NCBI GenBank assembly: GCA_029262915.1
Contig: JAJCYN010000403.1
Span: forward strand, 1 to 8,275
DNA: 8,275 bases
Source: Flavobacteriales bacterium
GTDB taxonomy: Bacteria; Bacteroidota; Bacteroidia; Flavobacteriales_E; Vicingaceae
Direction: 5' to 3'
The notes under the pieces are model-generated. The model did not search any database, was not told the origin of the DNA, and saw only the letters and a list, made by a program, of their open reading frames with translations. This document shows positions 1 through 7,327 of the stretch, piece by piece (positions within the stretch are counted from its first letter, which is position 1; every line of letters begins with the position of its first letter). Made by a program: the position numbers and the translations under genes.

Positions 1-3000
1 TTTAAAACCAATACTGCTGGTAAAGTAGTTAATGAATTTAACGCTTGTACTGTAAAATTAGTACTCCCTACTAACTCTACCTGAGAATTAGGTGGTGCTA
101 CTATTGTTGATTGTGCTGTAGAGCTATAACTTACTTCTTTATTGGCTCCTACCTGAATAAAATCAGACCCAAAACTTTCTGCTCCTACAATATTTGTAAA
201 TGGACCTCCGGTTATTGTAGCTGCGTTAGCTGAATAAACCACTAAATTTAGATCTGCTCCACCTGTCAATACATCAAAAGAGCCATCGGTAAGCACCGTT
301 TTAAAAGCTGGAAATCCACTAGGGCTAACAACAACAGTAGCTGTTACTGGCTCAAATTCTCCATTTGCCCCAATTTGAGCTGCAAATTTTGTCTGATAAA
401 CTTGCTGTCTTGTTTCATTTCCTATTCGGCTACTACCATAAATAGAGTTTTCTATTAGCTCGTAGTTTGAATTGTATAAATTGGTCCCCACTTCAGTAAA
501 CGTTTGTTTATATATGGCCATTATGTTTCCACTAGCATCTCTATGGTAATGCGTATGCTCCCAATCGGCTTCATTTAGGGCTGCTGCATCTTTAACTGTT
601 TTACGGATTCTGTTACCCGTAGCATCATATTTAAAAGCCAAGTCTGGTTTAATAGACCCTACAGTACGCGTAATGGATTCAATTTTTCCATAAACCGTCC
701 ATTCAATTTGGGCTATTTGTTCTGAAACATCTGTTATTAAATTTCCTATTTCATCGTACACATAATTTCCTGCACTTTGTGAAGCTAAATCATTGAAATT
801 CTGGAATCCATCACCATCCACTACAAACTCTAATTTATTGGTTGGATCTCCATTGGCATTTAAATAATAGTTATAGGTTAAATTATCCATCAATGCATTA
901 CCCGTTGCTTTCCTGTTTAGGTTCAATAAGTTTCCGTTGCCATCATAGCTATAACTTGTGTTGTATTGATTTGTACTGGCATTAACATAATTATTAGTTG
1001 CAACATTGCCTGTAAAAGCCTGCATTGTTGCAATCCGATTTAACTGATCGTAACGATAGTTAGCTGCTTGTAGTGCTAAAAAATTTTCATTTGTATTTTC
1101 CATTAACGATGTTGCCATTTGCCGAATGTTTCCATTAAACAAACCATCCGGACGTGCTGCAGATGCATTTAACGAGGAGAGGTCGGTTAAAAAATTATTC
1201 CCACCTGCTGAAATTGCATTAAAATCATTGTCGTAATAGCTTAAGTTAAACCCATAAGCATCTCTACCTAAATTATCATGGATATCGGTAGCCGATGCCA
1301 AATAAGGAAGGTTCGCTCCTGTTATTCCATCTTTACCAATATCCGATTGTACTACACTCGGATCAATATTATTAGTATTTACACCTTTTAACCAACCATG
1401 TATGGTATAGGCATAATCCAGTCCTTGTACTTTATCGTCTCCAATTTCTGTTCTGGCTAATGGGCCGTGTAAGTAATAAAAATAAGCCGCATCATTGTTC
1501 CAAATTAAATTGTCTTTACTTGTAAAGGCTTTAACTATTCTATTGTCTGCATCATAGCAGTATTTATGGTAATATTGGTCTGTTTTGTCTTTTTGATAAG
1601 ACACTTTGTTTACATTACCACTTATTAAATCGAATTCGTACTCTAGCGTTTTATATTGCTGATTGTAATTTTTTTGCGTAGGGTTATCTGTAATCAATTT
1701 TTTTACATTGCCATGTATATCATAAGAATAATGGTAGGCATGTTTCCATTCTGTATCGGTTGATAAGTCTTTTAAGAAAGTACTAGCCACTCTACTCCTT
1801 AAATTTTGTTGCCCAGCTGTACCAAATAATCCATTGATGGTGCTATTTAAGGTTTTATCATATTGTGTTTGGGTAACTTCAAATGTTACAGGGTTACCTA
1901 GTGTTAACCATATAGCAGGAAAATCTGGATCATTTAATAAAGTGCTATTAGGTGTGACTATAGTAGACTCCAGTTCTCCCACTTCTATAATTCTACCTTG
2001 CTCATCATAACTTGTGTAACTGTAACGAGGTGTTGGTGAATGGTTCAGTTGTTTTTCATTTTGCGAAGCCTTTAATCGACCTATAGCATCATAAAAAAAA
2101 GTAGTTTTACCAGCATCTGGTGTGGTTTGTTCTACTAACTGGTTAAGTGTATTGTACTTATATATTGTTTCGAATTTGTGATCGGGAAAAGTGGCCGTAG
2201 CAACTGTTCCGTCTCTAAAATCAGCTACCAATTGTGCATTGGTATTAGTTAACACATCTACCCCTTGTGGCGGAATAGTTCTTTGTAAATTTCCAGCTCT
2301 ATCATAATAATACAAGGTATAATGGTATTCTCTATCATCATATACCACTTCAAAATTTTCTGTAAAATTACCACCAAAACATTGTGCTTTATATTGATTG
2401 GTAAAATCATCTACCAGAGTGTTTAATTCTAATAAATCAAATAAATTGTTGTAATAACCTGCTATGTTCATGCTCTGTTCTAAACAAGGCTCCTCACTAT
2501 TGCAGTTAATTAGATCTGGAACCGGGTTTAATATCGGATTATCGTTGGGATTATTATCTGCTGCACAATTGAGTAACCATTCGTCAATATCAGAGGTCTC
2601 AATTGCTACCGCCAGGTTAGGAAAATTAGTATTAAACGCGTTGGCTAAAAAGACATTAAATCCTGCATCGCTCCCATTATCAAGTATAAACACATCCCTT
2701 GCTGCTTGAATTTGTGTACAAAAACAGCTAATGTTTAATGGTTCGCAATTGGTTAATTGTATATTTCGTATTTGTAAGCCATTATCTTCAATAGCACCAG
2801 GTATTCCCATATAAATTGCTAAGTGACTAAAATTCGCAGGAGCAGTAAATGTAATAGAAACAGTATTCCATTGGCTGTGTGGTATGTTGGTTACTGGTCC
2901 AGTTACGATAGAGTTTACATCCGTTACAATTTCAAAATTTGAGCCCGTAGGCCCGTAGGAAGTGGCTGGTGAAATATTTCCGTTAAAAACGGCATTATTG

Positions 3001-6000
3001 GTAAGGCTTAGTAACAGTTGTTCTGCTACAAAACCTACACCAGATGCCTTAACCTCTGCTTCAAAAGTATAGGTTTCTCCTGCAATTACAGGTGCTGAAA
3101 GTACGTTAACAATCGCACCTAATGGTGTCTGGTTAGTGGCAGCAAATATTTCAAAATAATTGGGTGAAGCACTAACAAACGAAACAGTACCTGTTCCTCC
3201 TCCTCCCTCTATCCAATTTGGACAGGTGGTTAGATTAAAATCGCACAATTCTGTAGAAGCAATTAACTGATTACAATTTACAGTAGTGGTAACATCTCCG
3301 CCAAATTGATCTGAAAAATCTTGTACTGTAGTAGGAAAACCAGGTAATCCTGTACCAATACCATTGTTCATAAAATCGGAATAATCAGGTTCTCTAACAT
3401 CAAACCCTTTCATATAAAGTTCGTGTAAGGATTCTTCCGTAAATGGAGGAAACGTTAATCCGGCAGCAAAATGAAAAGCTAGTGTTACATCAAATACTCC
3501 ACTTGCAGGTGAAGCAAATGAACCATTGTAATAGTCAAGCGCAGGTAAATTTAACGGTAATATAGGAGTAGGAATAGGATATATTACTGATAAAAATGTT
3601 TCTGCTTTAAAGTCAAAAAGACCAATTCCTGATGGGCTCCGATAGTCCAATAAATAATAACAATCTTGAGATTCTTTATATGCTTTTATCCAAATTTGTT
3701 TATGATCAATGTATACGGATTTAATAAATAACCATACCTCATTTAAGGTAGTAAATGTTTGGCCAGAAGCTGTCATAACATCCTGTATATTGGCCAACAA
3801 AGTAGTTCCTGATCCTAAATTGGGGTAAGGACCATTTAACATATTAAATGATGCTCCAACACCAGTAAAAAAAGGGTCTGCACTATTCATTAACGTAATT
3901 ATGCTCGTAATTTGTGCGGCAGAAGTAAAAGTAGTTGTTCCTGTTCCAAACTGAGTCGGTAATGTTGTTGCCGATGATATATCCTGGTTAAATTGCAACG
4001 AAGTCTCAAGCGTAACGCATGTGGTATAGTGGCAAAATTCTGGATGAGCCTCAACCAAACTTCCAATCGATACCCCTAAAAAGGTTGTAACCGGAGTTGC
4101 AGCCGTATGTTGATCTACAGGAAAAGGCATATCTACCCAACTGGCTTGCCATTTGCTTCGTAATTCTGCCCAATTATCAATATAAGAACCTGCTCCATCA
4201 GGGAATCCCATCTTTCTCCAAGTATCATCTACTAATGTTTGGTTGTAAGGGCTAACACCTATGTTTGGAGCAATAAATAAGCTAACCCATGTATCAATTC
4301 CTCCGGTATTTCCAATAGAGATGTTATCTATGTACTGACCACCTGGGCTCATATCGGCTTTCAATTGGTCCAATAAAAGATTACACGATAGCGTAGAATT
4401 GCCTATCATATCACATTCAGCTGGATCACATAGGCCAGGATTTGCGGTACAAAAATCAACACAATCATCACAATTTGAAGGATCGATAGGCATTGCATTT
4501 GGTGTTAAACAATTTTTAGCAAAATTGTCTCTAAAATCTGTTACTGCCGCATCCATGGCAGTTTGGTTAAGTTTTAATTCTTTTTTTATGGAATAAGTAC
4601 CCAATTTATTAAAATTAACCACAAAATTTCCTGTTGTTGGGGATGCCGAATTTAACGTAATAAATTGCGTATGCAATACAGTGTTAGCAGTATTTACAAA
4701 AGGATCTCCTGTTGTATTTATGCCAGAGTCATAAACCTTTCTATCACAATCATCAAAAATCGTAATCTCAAGATCGTATTCGCAAGGATAATCAGGACTT
4801 CCACATAAAGCCGTAACTACTGCAGGGGTTAAACTATAATTAAATTGATGTGGGCCATTAACTTCAACTAAAAATTTTGAATTAATTACAAAAGATTCTG
4901 TGTTTGAATTATAGTTATTTAGATTATTAAAGTCGGCTTGCACTTGTGCAGGAGCTGTGTTAGTGGTCAATGAATTTAAGTTACTGGGTTGTTCCCCTAC
5001 TAATGAGGTAGCCACAACATTATCTGATAAATCTAAATAAGACAAACTTACCTGGCCGTTCGCATCTTCTACAGCTTTAATTTTATAATGAGAGGCAAAA
5101 CCAACTTCATTACCAAATAGCCTGTCTAATTTAAACTGCAACGGTGTTGCATAAGAAAATCGAGTAAATTTATTGTCTGTTACTGTTGCATTTTCAGTAA
5201 TTGAGTGTTTTTCTCCTGGTGCAGATTGAAACTTAATTCTACCATCTTTACCAAATACGGATTGCGTGTACGGATATTGTTCCGCATCCGGAATTACCTG
5301 GTTCTCCCCTATTCCGTTCTCTACGTTACTAGGAGAATAATAATTTGAAGCACCTTCATTGGTTCCTAATAGGGGTGCATTTAAATTACAACTAGGGAAA
5401 TTATCATAATTCTTTTTTTCTAACAATAAATTACTACTATTTAGACTATAGCCACAATGAAATCCTAAATTCTGAGACCTATTTACATTTGGTGCAGGAA
5501 GTGTTTGAATAACAGGCCTTCCTTCATAATCGTACATTGTTTCGGTTATTAAAGATACATCGCTAGTGCTGGACCTGGTAACCGCCTGTCTATTTCTACC
5601 ACTTCCATCAAAGAAACTTACTACTTCTTTTACTTTTCCTTCTTCTGCATAGGTAGCACTATACTGCCAGTTTTTATTTATCTCGTTATTAAAGACCTGA
5701 TATTCCCCTATGGGAGACCAATCCGCAAAATATTCTTTTGTACAATCACTTAAAAATCTTCCTACAGGACGAACCCGATAAAACAAAATTCCCTTATCGA
5801 AAGGTAAATTTATTTGATAATCGTTCCCTGGAGTTGTAATTCTTGTCCATTCAATTACCGGAATACTGCTTGGAAGATTAGTAGGATTTGGTCCAGCTAT
5901 AATTTGACTATATTGAACCGAATTTTCATCAGAATTAAAAAACCATTCTAATTCATACTCTTCTGCTCCACTAATATACCCCCAATAAACACGTAATTTG

Positions 6001-6644
6001 TTGTCCCAAGTTTCCTGAGCCGGAGAAGCAGGAGTAGAACAAACCGAATTATTTATATTTACTTCAGAATGGTTAAGATTAGTGGTAAAAACAAAAGGAG
6101 TTGGAAAAGGTAAATTAAAGTAACGCTCTGTTTCTATTTCAGCGATCAGCTCAAAATCATTAGAGGTTGTTGGGAAACCACTAAAATTAAAATTTTTAAC
6201 GACCAATGAAAAACCAGTTTTATTCAATTCCAAAATGGATTCATTGTTTGTCGTTGGATTCGGAAAAGGAGGTGCAAGAATAACTGCATTATTAGAAATA
6301 CTAAGCGTTTGTGCCGTTAAGGAAGAAATAATTACATTGGCTTCGTTTCTTACCTCTACATCAAAAGTAACTGTGGCAGTCCAATCTGTCACATTAACAT
6401 TATGCTCCTTATCTCCTCCTATATAAACCAATCGGATTCTATTTTTAACAGATTTATTGACAAAATCACTTTGCCAACCTGTTGGGTTGGCCAACATAAT
6501 AGCTAAAAAATCATCTTGGACTTTTAACCCTGGAGCACTATTTTTTAATTGTAAACCCAAATATTTTGTTCGATAAGTTGTTACACCTGCTTCAGTAATA
6601 ATACTTGAAAGCAACAATAAATATACTATTAACCTTTTTTTCAT
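1..6644 (-). CDS. Giant secreted RHS/YD-repeat protein, 3' end missing
   Basis: The reading frame is open without interruption from the ATG at 6644-6642 to the window edge (2,214 codons, no stop), so the C-terminus is missing. The ATG is the first in frame after an upstream stop near 6675. Residues 1-19 look like a signal peptide: MKKR, a Leu/Ile-rich core, then a likely cut near TEA/G. Order after that: beta-rich N-terminal region (about 20-200); fibronectin-III-like module (about 200-320, WDNKLRVYWGY and LFYRVRPVGRF, Cys202 and Cys301); first RHS-like units (325-550); long insertion with cysteine cluster (712-754) and carbohydrate-binding-like domain (about 1141-1300); main YD-repeat block (1443-2075); beta-type segment to the edge. 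RHS repeats in known relatives build a hollow shell around a C-terminal effector. Here the RHS core and effector would lie outside the window, so a toxin role is inference; an adhesin role is also possible. It is the last visible gene of a three-gene set, 11 bp after its neighbour. Confidence 0.95.
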   Translation of the reverse strand, partial: MKKRLIVYLLLLSSIITEAGVTTYRTKYLGLQLKNSAPGLKVQDDFLAIMLANPTGWQSDFVNKSVKNRIRLVYIGGDKEHNVNVTDWTATVTFDVEVRNEANVIISSLTAQTLSISNNAVILAPPFPNPTTNNESILELNKTGFSLVVKNFNFSGFPTTSNDFELIAEIETERYFNLPFPTPFVFTTNLNHSEVNINNSVCSTPASPAQETWDNKLRVYWGYISGAEEYELEWFFNSDENSVQYSQIIAGPNPTNLPSSIPVIEWTRITTPGNDYQINLPFDKGILFYRVRPVGRFLSDCTKEYFADWSPIGEYQVFNNEINKNWQYSATYAEEGKVKEVVSFFDGSGRNRQAVTRSSTSDVSLITETMYDYEGRPVIQTLPAPNVNRSQNLGFHCGYSLNSSNLLLEKKNYDNFPSCNLNAPLLGTNEGASNYYSPSNVENGIGENQVIPDAEQYPYTQSVFGKDGRIKFQSAPGEKHSITENATVTDNKFTRFSYATPLQFKLDRLFGNEVGFASHYKIKAVEDANGQVSLSYLDLSDNVVATSLVGEQPSNLNSLTTNTAPAQVQADFNNLNNYNSNTESFVINSKFLVEVNGPHQFNYSLTPAVVTALCGSPDYPCEYDLEITIFDDCDRKVYDSGINTTGDPFVNTANTVLHTQFITLNSASPTTGNFVVNFNKLGTYSIKKELKLNQTAMDAAVTDFRDNFAKNCLTPNAMPIDPSNCDDCVDFCTANPGLCDPAECDMIGNSTLSCNLLLDQLKADMSPGGQYIDNISIGNTGGIDTWVSLFIAPNIGVSPYNQTLVDDTWRKMGFPDGAGSYIDNWAELRSKWQASWVDMPFPVDQHTAATPVTTFLGVSIGSLVEAHPEFCHYTTCVTLETSLQFNQDISSATTLPTQFGTGTTTFTSAAQITSIITLMNSADPFFTGVGASFNMLNGPYPNLGSGTTLLANIQDVMTASGQTFTTLNEVWLFIKSVYIDHKQIWIKAYKESQDCYYLLDYRSPSGIGLFDFKAETFLSVIYPIPTPILPLNLPALDYYNGSFASPASGVFDVTLAFHFAAGLTFPPFTEESLHELYMKGFDVREPDYSDFMNNGIGTGLPGFPTTVQDFSDQFGGDVTTTVNCNQLIASTELCDFNLTTCPNWIEGGGGTGTVSFVSASPNYFEIFAATNQTPLGAIVNVLSAPVIAGETYTFEAEVKASGVGFVAEQLLLSLTNNAVFNGNISPATSYGPTGSNFEIVTDVNSIVTGPVTNIPHSQWNTVSITFTAPANFSHLAIYMGIPGAIEDNGLQIRNIQLTNCEPLNISCFCTQIQAARDVFILDNGSDAGFNVFLANAFNTNFPNLAVAIETSDIDEWLLNCAADNNPNDNPILNPVPDLINCNSEEPCLEQSMNIAGYYNNLFDLLELNTLVDDFTNQYKAQCFGGNFTENFEVVYDDREYHYTLYYYDRAGNLQRTIPPQGVDVLTNTNAQLVADFRDGTVATATFPDHKFETIYKYNTLNQLVEQTTPDAGKTTFFYDAIGRLKASQNEKQLNHSPTPRYSYTSYDEQGRIIEVGELESTIVTPNSTLLNDPDFPAIWLTLGNPVTFEVTQTQYDKTLNSTINGLFGTAGQQNLRSRVASTFLKDLSTDTEWKHAYHYSYDIHGNVKKLITDNPTQKNYNQQYKTLEYEFDLISGNVNKVSYQKDKTDQYYHKYCYDADNRIVKAFTSKDNLIWNNDAAYFYYLHGPLARTEIGDDKVQGLDYAYTIHGWLKGVNTNNIDPSVVQSDIGKDGITGANLPYLASATDIHDNLGRDAYGFNLSYYDNDFNAISAGGNNFLTDLSSLNASAARPDGLFNGNIRQMATSLMENTNENFLALQAANYRYDQLNRIATMQAFTGNVATNNYVNASTNQYNTSYSYDGNGNLLNLNRKATGNALMDNLTYNYYLNANGDPTNKLEFVVDGDGFQNFNDLASQSAGNYVYDEIGNLITDVSEQIAQIEWTVYGKIESITRTVGSIKPDLAFKYDATGNRIRKTVKDAAALNEADWEHTHYHRDASGNIMAIYKQTFTEVGTNLYNSNYELIENSIYGSSRIGNETRQQVYQTKFAAQIGANGEFEPVTATVVVSPSGFPAFKTVLTDGSFDVLTGGADLNLVVYSANAATITGGPFTNIVGAESFGSDFIQVGANKEVSYSSTAQSTIVAPPNSQVELVGSTNFTVQALNSLTTLPAVLVL
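3..419 (-). other. Unassigned beta-type segment after the YGSSRIG motif
   Basis: Residues 2076-2214 of the giant protein, up to the window edge. In RHS proteins of this kind the YGSSRxG phrase is usually followed soon by the core hallmark (a D/NHLGN-type motif). Here instead come about 139 residues rich in Val, Thr, Ser, Gly and Ala (VTATVVVSPSGFPAFKTVL, TDGSFDVLTGGADLNLVVY, STIVAPPNSQVELVGST), suggesting one or two small beta domains. No known domain recognised. Confidence 0.55.
420..2318 (-). repeat. Main YD-repeat (RHS) block of the giant protein
   Basis: Degenerate protein-level repeats at residues about 1443-2075. Units visible by eye: YYYDRAGNLQRTIPPQGV (1443 on), FFYDAIGRLK (1516), SYDEQGRIIEVGE (1545), YSYDIHGNVKKL (1639), YEFDLISGNVNKV (1669), YCYDADNRIVKA (1695), GPLARTEIGDDKVQG (1727), YAYTIHGWLKGVN (1744), NYRYDQLNRI (1862), YSYDGNGNLL (1898), YVYDEIGNLI (1961), FKYDATGNRIRKTV (2004), YHRDASGNIMAIY (2033) and finally IYGSSRIG (2068). 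Each carries the aromatic-x-YD-x2-G-x-hydrophobic pattern known to form the strands of RHS shells. Unit spacing is uneven (about 20-55 residues), and the DNA is too diverged for the repeats to recombine easily. Confidence 0.93.
2745..3224 (-). other. Carbohydrate-binding-like beta-sandwich inside the giant protein
   Basis: Residues about 1141-1300, opening at CPNWIEGGGGTGTV and closing at LQIRNIQLTNC. Between these are typical features of family 4/9-type carbohydrate-binding jelly rolls: VIAGETYTFEAEVKASG, QWNTVSITFTAP and a final strand reading DNGLQIRNIQL. The flanking Cys1141 and Cys1300 could pair. Just after it come Cys1307 and Cys1309. The upstream gene ends in a domain of the same general type, so the operon carries two. 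Ligand binding is inferred from the fold pattern alone. Confidence 0.65.
4383..4511 (-). other. Cysteine-rich segment in the giant protein
   Basis: Seven cysteines in 43 residues (712, 725, 728, 732, 739, 744, 754), including NCDDCVDFCTANPGLC and AECDMIG. Three more precede it at 614, 621 and 633. In an exported protein these probably form disulfides; the CxxCxxxC arrangement with nearby Asp could also bind a metal. It lies in the long insertion between the two sets of RHS-like units. Confidence 0.7.
4995..5672 (-). other. N-terminal RHS-like units of the giant protein
   Basis: Residues 325-550 of the giant protein carry a first set of RHS-type phrases: NWQYSATYAEEGK (325), FDGSGRNRQ (345), MYDYEGRPVIQTLPAP (370), IPDAEQYPYTQSVFGKDGR (451) and DANGQVSLSYLDLSDN (527). 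I recognise this series as the conserved N-terminal signature of Bacteroidota RHS-like proteins. It is separated from the main YD block by about 890 residues, so the shell may be interrupted by an inserted module or built from two parts. Confidence 0.8.
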
Positions 6645-6655
6645 ATTCTCTTTTT
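6645..6655 (-). promoter_or_regulatory. A-rich spacer and start region of the giant RHS gene
   Basis: Only 11 bases separate the TAA of the 223-residue gene from the ATG of the RHS gene. On the minus strand they read AAAAAGAGAAT: purine-rich with a weak GAGA, typical of Bacteroidota leaders that lack a true Shine-Dalgarno site. There is no room for a promoter or terminator, so the RHS gene must be read from an upstream promoter not identified here. Confidence 0.6.
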
Positions 6656-7327
6656 TTAATTCAGCAAAGTGTAATTAGCGTATTGTTTTGTTAATTTAGG
6701 TTTGCTGCTACCGAAGTTTATAATTTTACCAATATCGAAATAACTGCTACTAATTCCTGATGTAATAATATTTTTGTAAGCAATTTCTACCTTATAGGTA
6801 CCATAGCTTACTTTATCATTATCTCGGTTATAATAATAAATTACCTTGTTAAGTTGATAATCCTCATTAATAAGAATTTCAATTCTTAAAATGGATGCAC
6901 TTAAATCGACCGATTTATATTCATATTTTTTATTATTTCCGTATTTCCCAGAAAATTTAAATTGATCAAATAATGAATCTGGCAGTGATAGAAGTTCCTT
7001 TTTTTTTGTTTTCTTTTTAAGTTTTTTATAGGTTATTTCATTAAATTTTTTATCAATAATTACTGTTCCTTTACGCTCGTTTATGATCATTTTATCATCC
7101 ATAAAACTTGAATAATAGTTGTCGCCAGATTTTCTCATTTTACCTTTAGAAATTAATTCTCCCTTAGATCCTTTCATTTTGTAATGATGAACTTCTACAT
7201 CAAAACCAATCTGTTTAGCTCCTATAAAATTAGATCGCACTTTATTCATGTCTTCTGCTGTATTTTGAGCATAAAACCCAAAACCACAGAACATTAGAAA
7301 TATGCTAATTGTTAATTTATACATCAT
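6656..7327 (-). CDS. Secreted 223-residue protein, possibly LolA-like fold
   Basis: Complete gene, ATG at 7327-7325, TAA at 6658-6656. A second ATG follows directly, so the start could be one codon later. Residues 1-20 form a clear signal peptide (Lys4, a hydrophobic core, cut probably near FYA/Q); there is no Cys just after the likely cut, so it is probably not a lipoprotein. The mature part is rich in Lys, Tyr and Ile with alternating beta-strand patterns, for example KGKMRKSGDNYYSSF followed by strands around 79-100. That layout resembles LolA/LolB-like or similar periplasmic beta proteins, but I see no diagnostic residues, so this is only a guess. A very basic stretch (KKLKKKTKKK, 101-110) is encoded by A-rich DNA with a nine-A run. 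It overlaps the upstream gene by 4 bp and lies 11 bp before the RHS gene, which suggests a role in exporting, anchoring or maturing one of these two proteins. I do not recognise the family. Confidence 0.9.
   Translation of the reverse strand: MMYKLTISIFLMFCGFGFYAQNTAEDMNKVRSNFIGAKQIGFDVEVHHYKMKGSKGELISKGKMRKSGDNYYSSFMDDKMIINERKGTVIIDKKFNEITYKKLKKKTKKKELLSLPDSLFDQFKFSGKYGNNKKYEYKSVDLSASILRIEILINEDYQLNKVIYYYNRDNDKVSYGTYKVEIAYKNIITSGISSSYFDIGKIINFGSSKPKLTKQYANYTLLN
7324..7327 (-). other. ATGA stop/start overlap coupling two genes
   Basis: On the minus strand the four bases read ATGA: the TGA ends the carbohydrate-binding surface protein and the ATG begins the 223-residue protein. No Shine-Dalgarno-like sequence precedes this ATG (the leader reads AGTAATGTACGACA), so start by terminating ribosomes is likely. 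Confidence 0.85.

Noticed and set aside
2464..2709. Plus-strand open frame of 81 codons
   Set aside because: It lies antisense within the RHS gene, whose frame is open and protein-like here; the antisense translation has no recognisable domain.
2943..2958. Perfect tandem duplication of the 8-mer GCCCGTAG
   Set aside because: Only two copies inside an intact coding frame; most likely chance. Gain or loss of one copy would break the RHS frame, but nothing else suggests a switch.
4399..4596. Plus-strand open frame of 65 codons
   Set aside because: Antisense shadow of the cysteine-rich segment of the RHS gene.
6235..6426. Plus-strand open frame of 63 codons with a hydrophobic look
   Set aside because: Antisense to the N-terminal region of the RHS protein; the hydrophobicity comes from complementing Asn/Val/Thr codons.
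6656..7327. The small gene as an immunity protein for the RHS toxin
   Set aside because: RHS immunity genes normally lie after the toxin end of the gene. This one lies before it and encodes a signal peptide.
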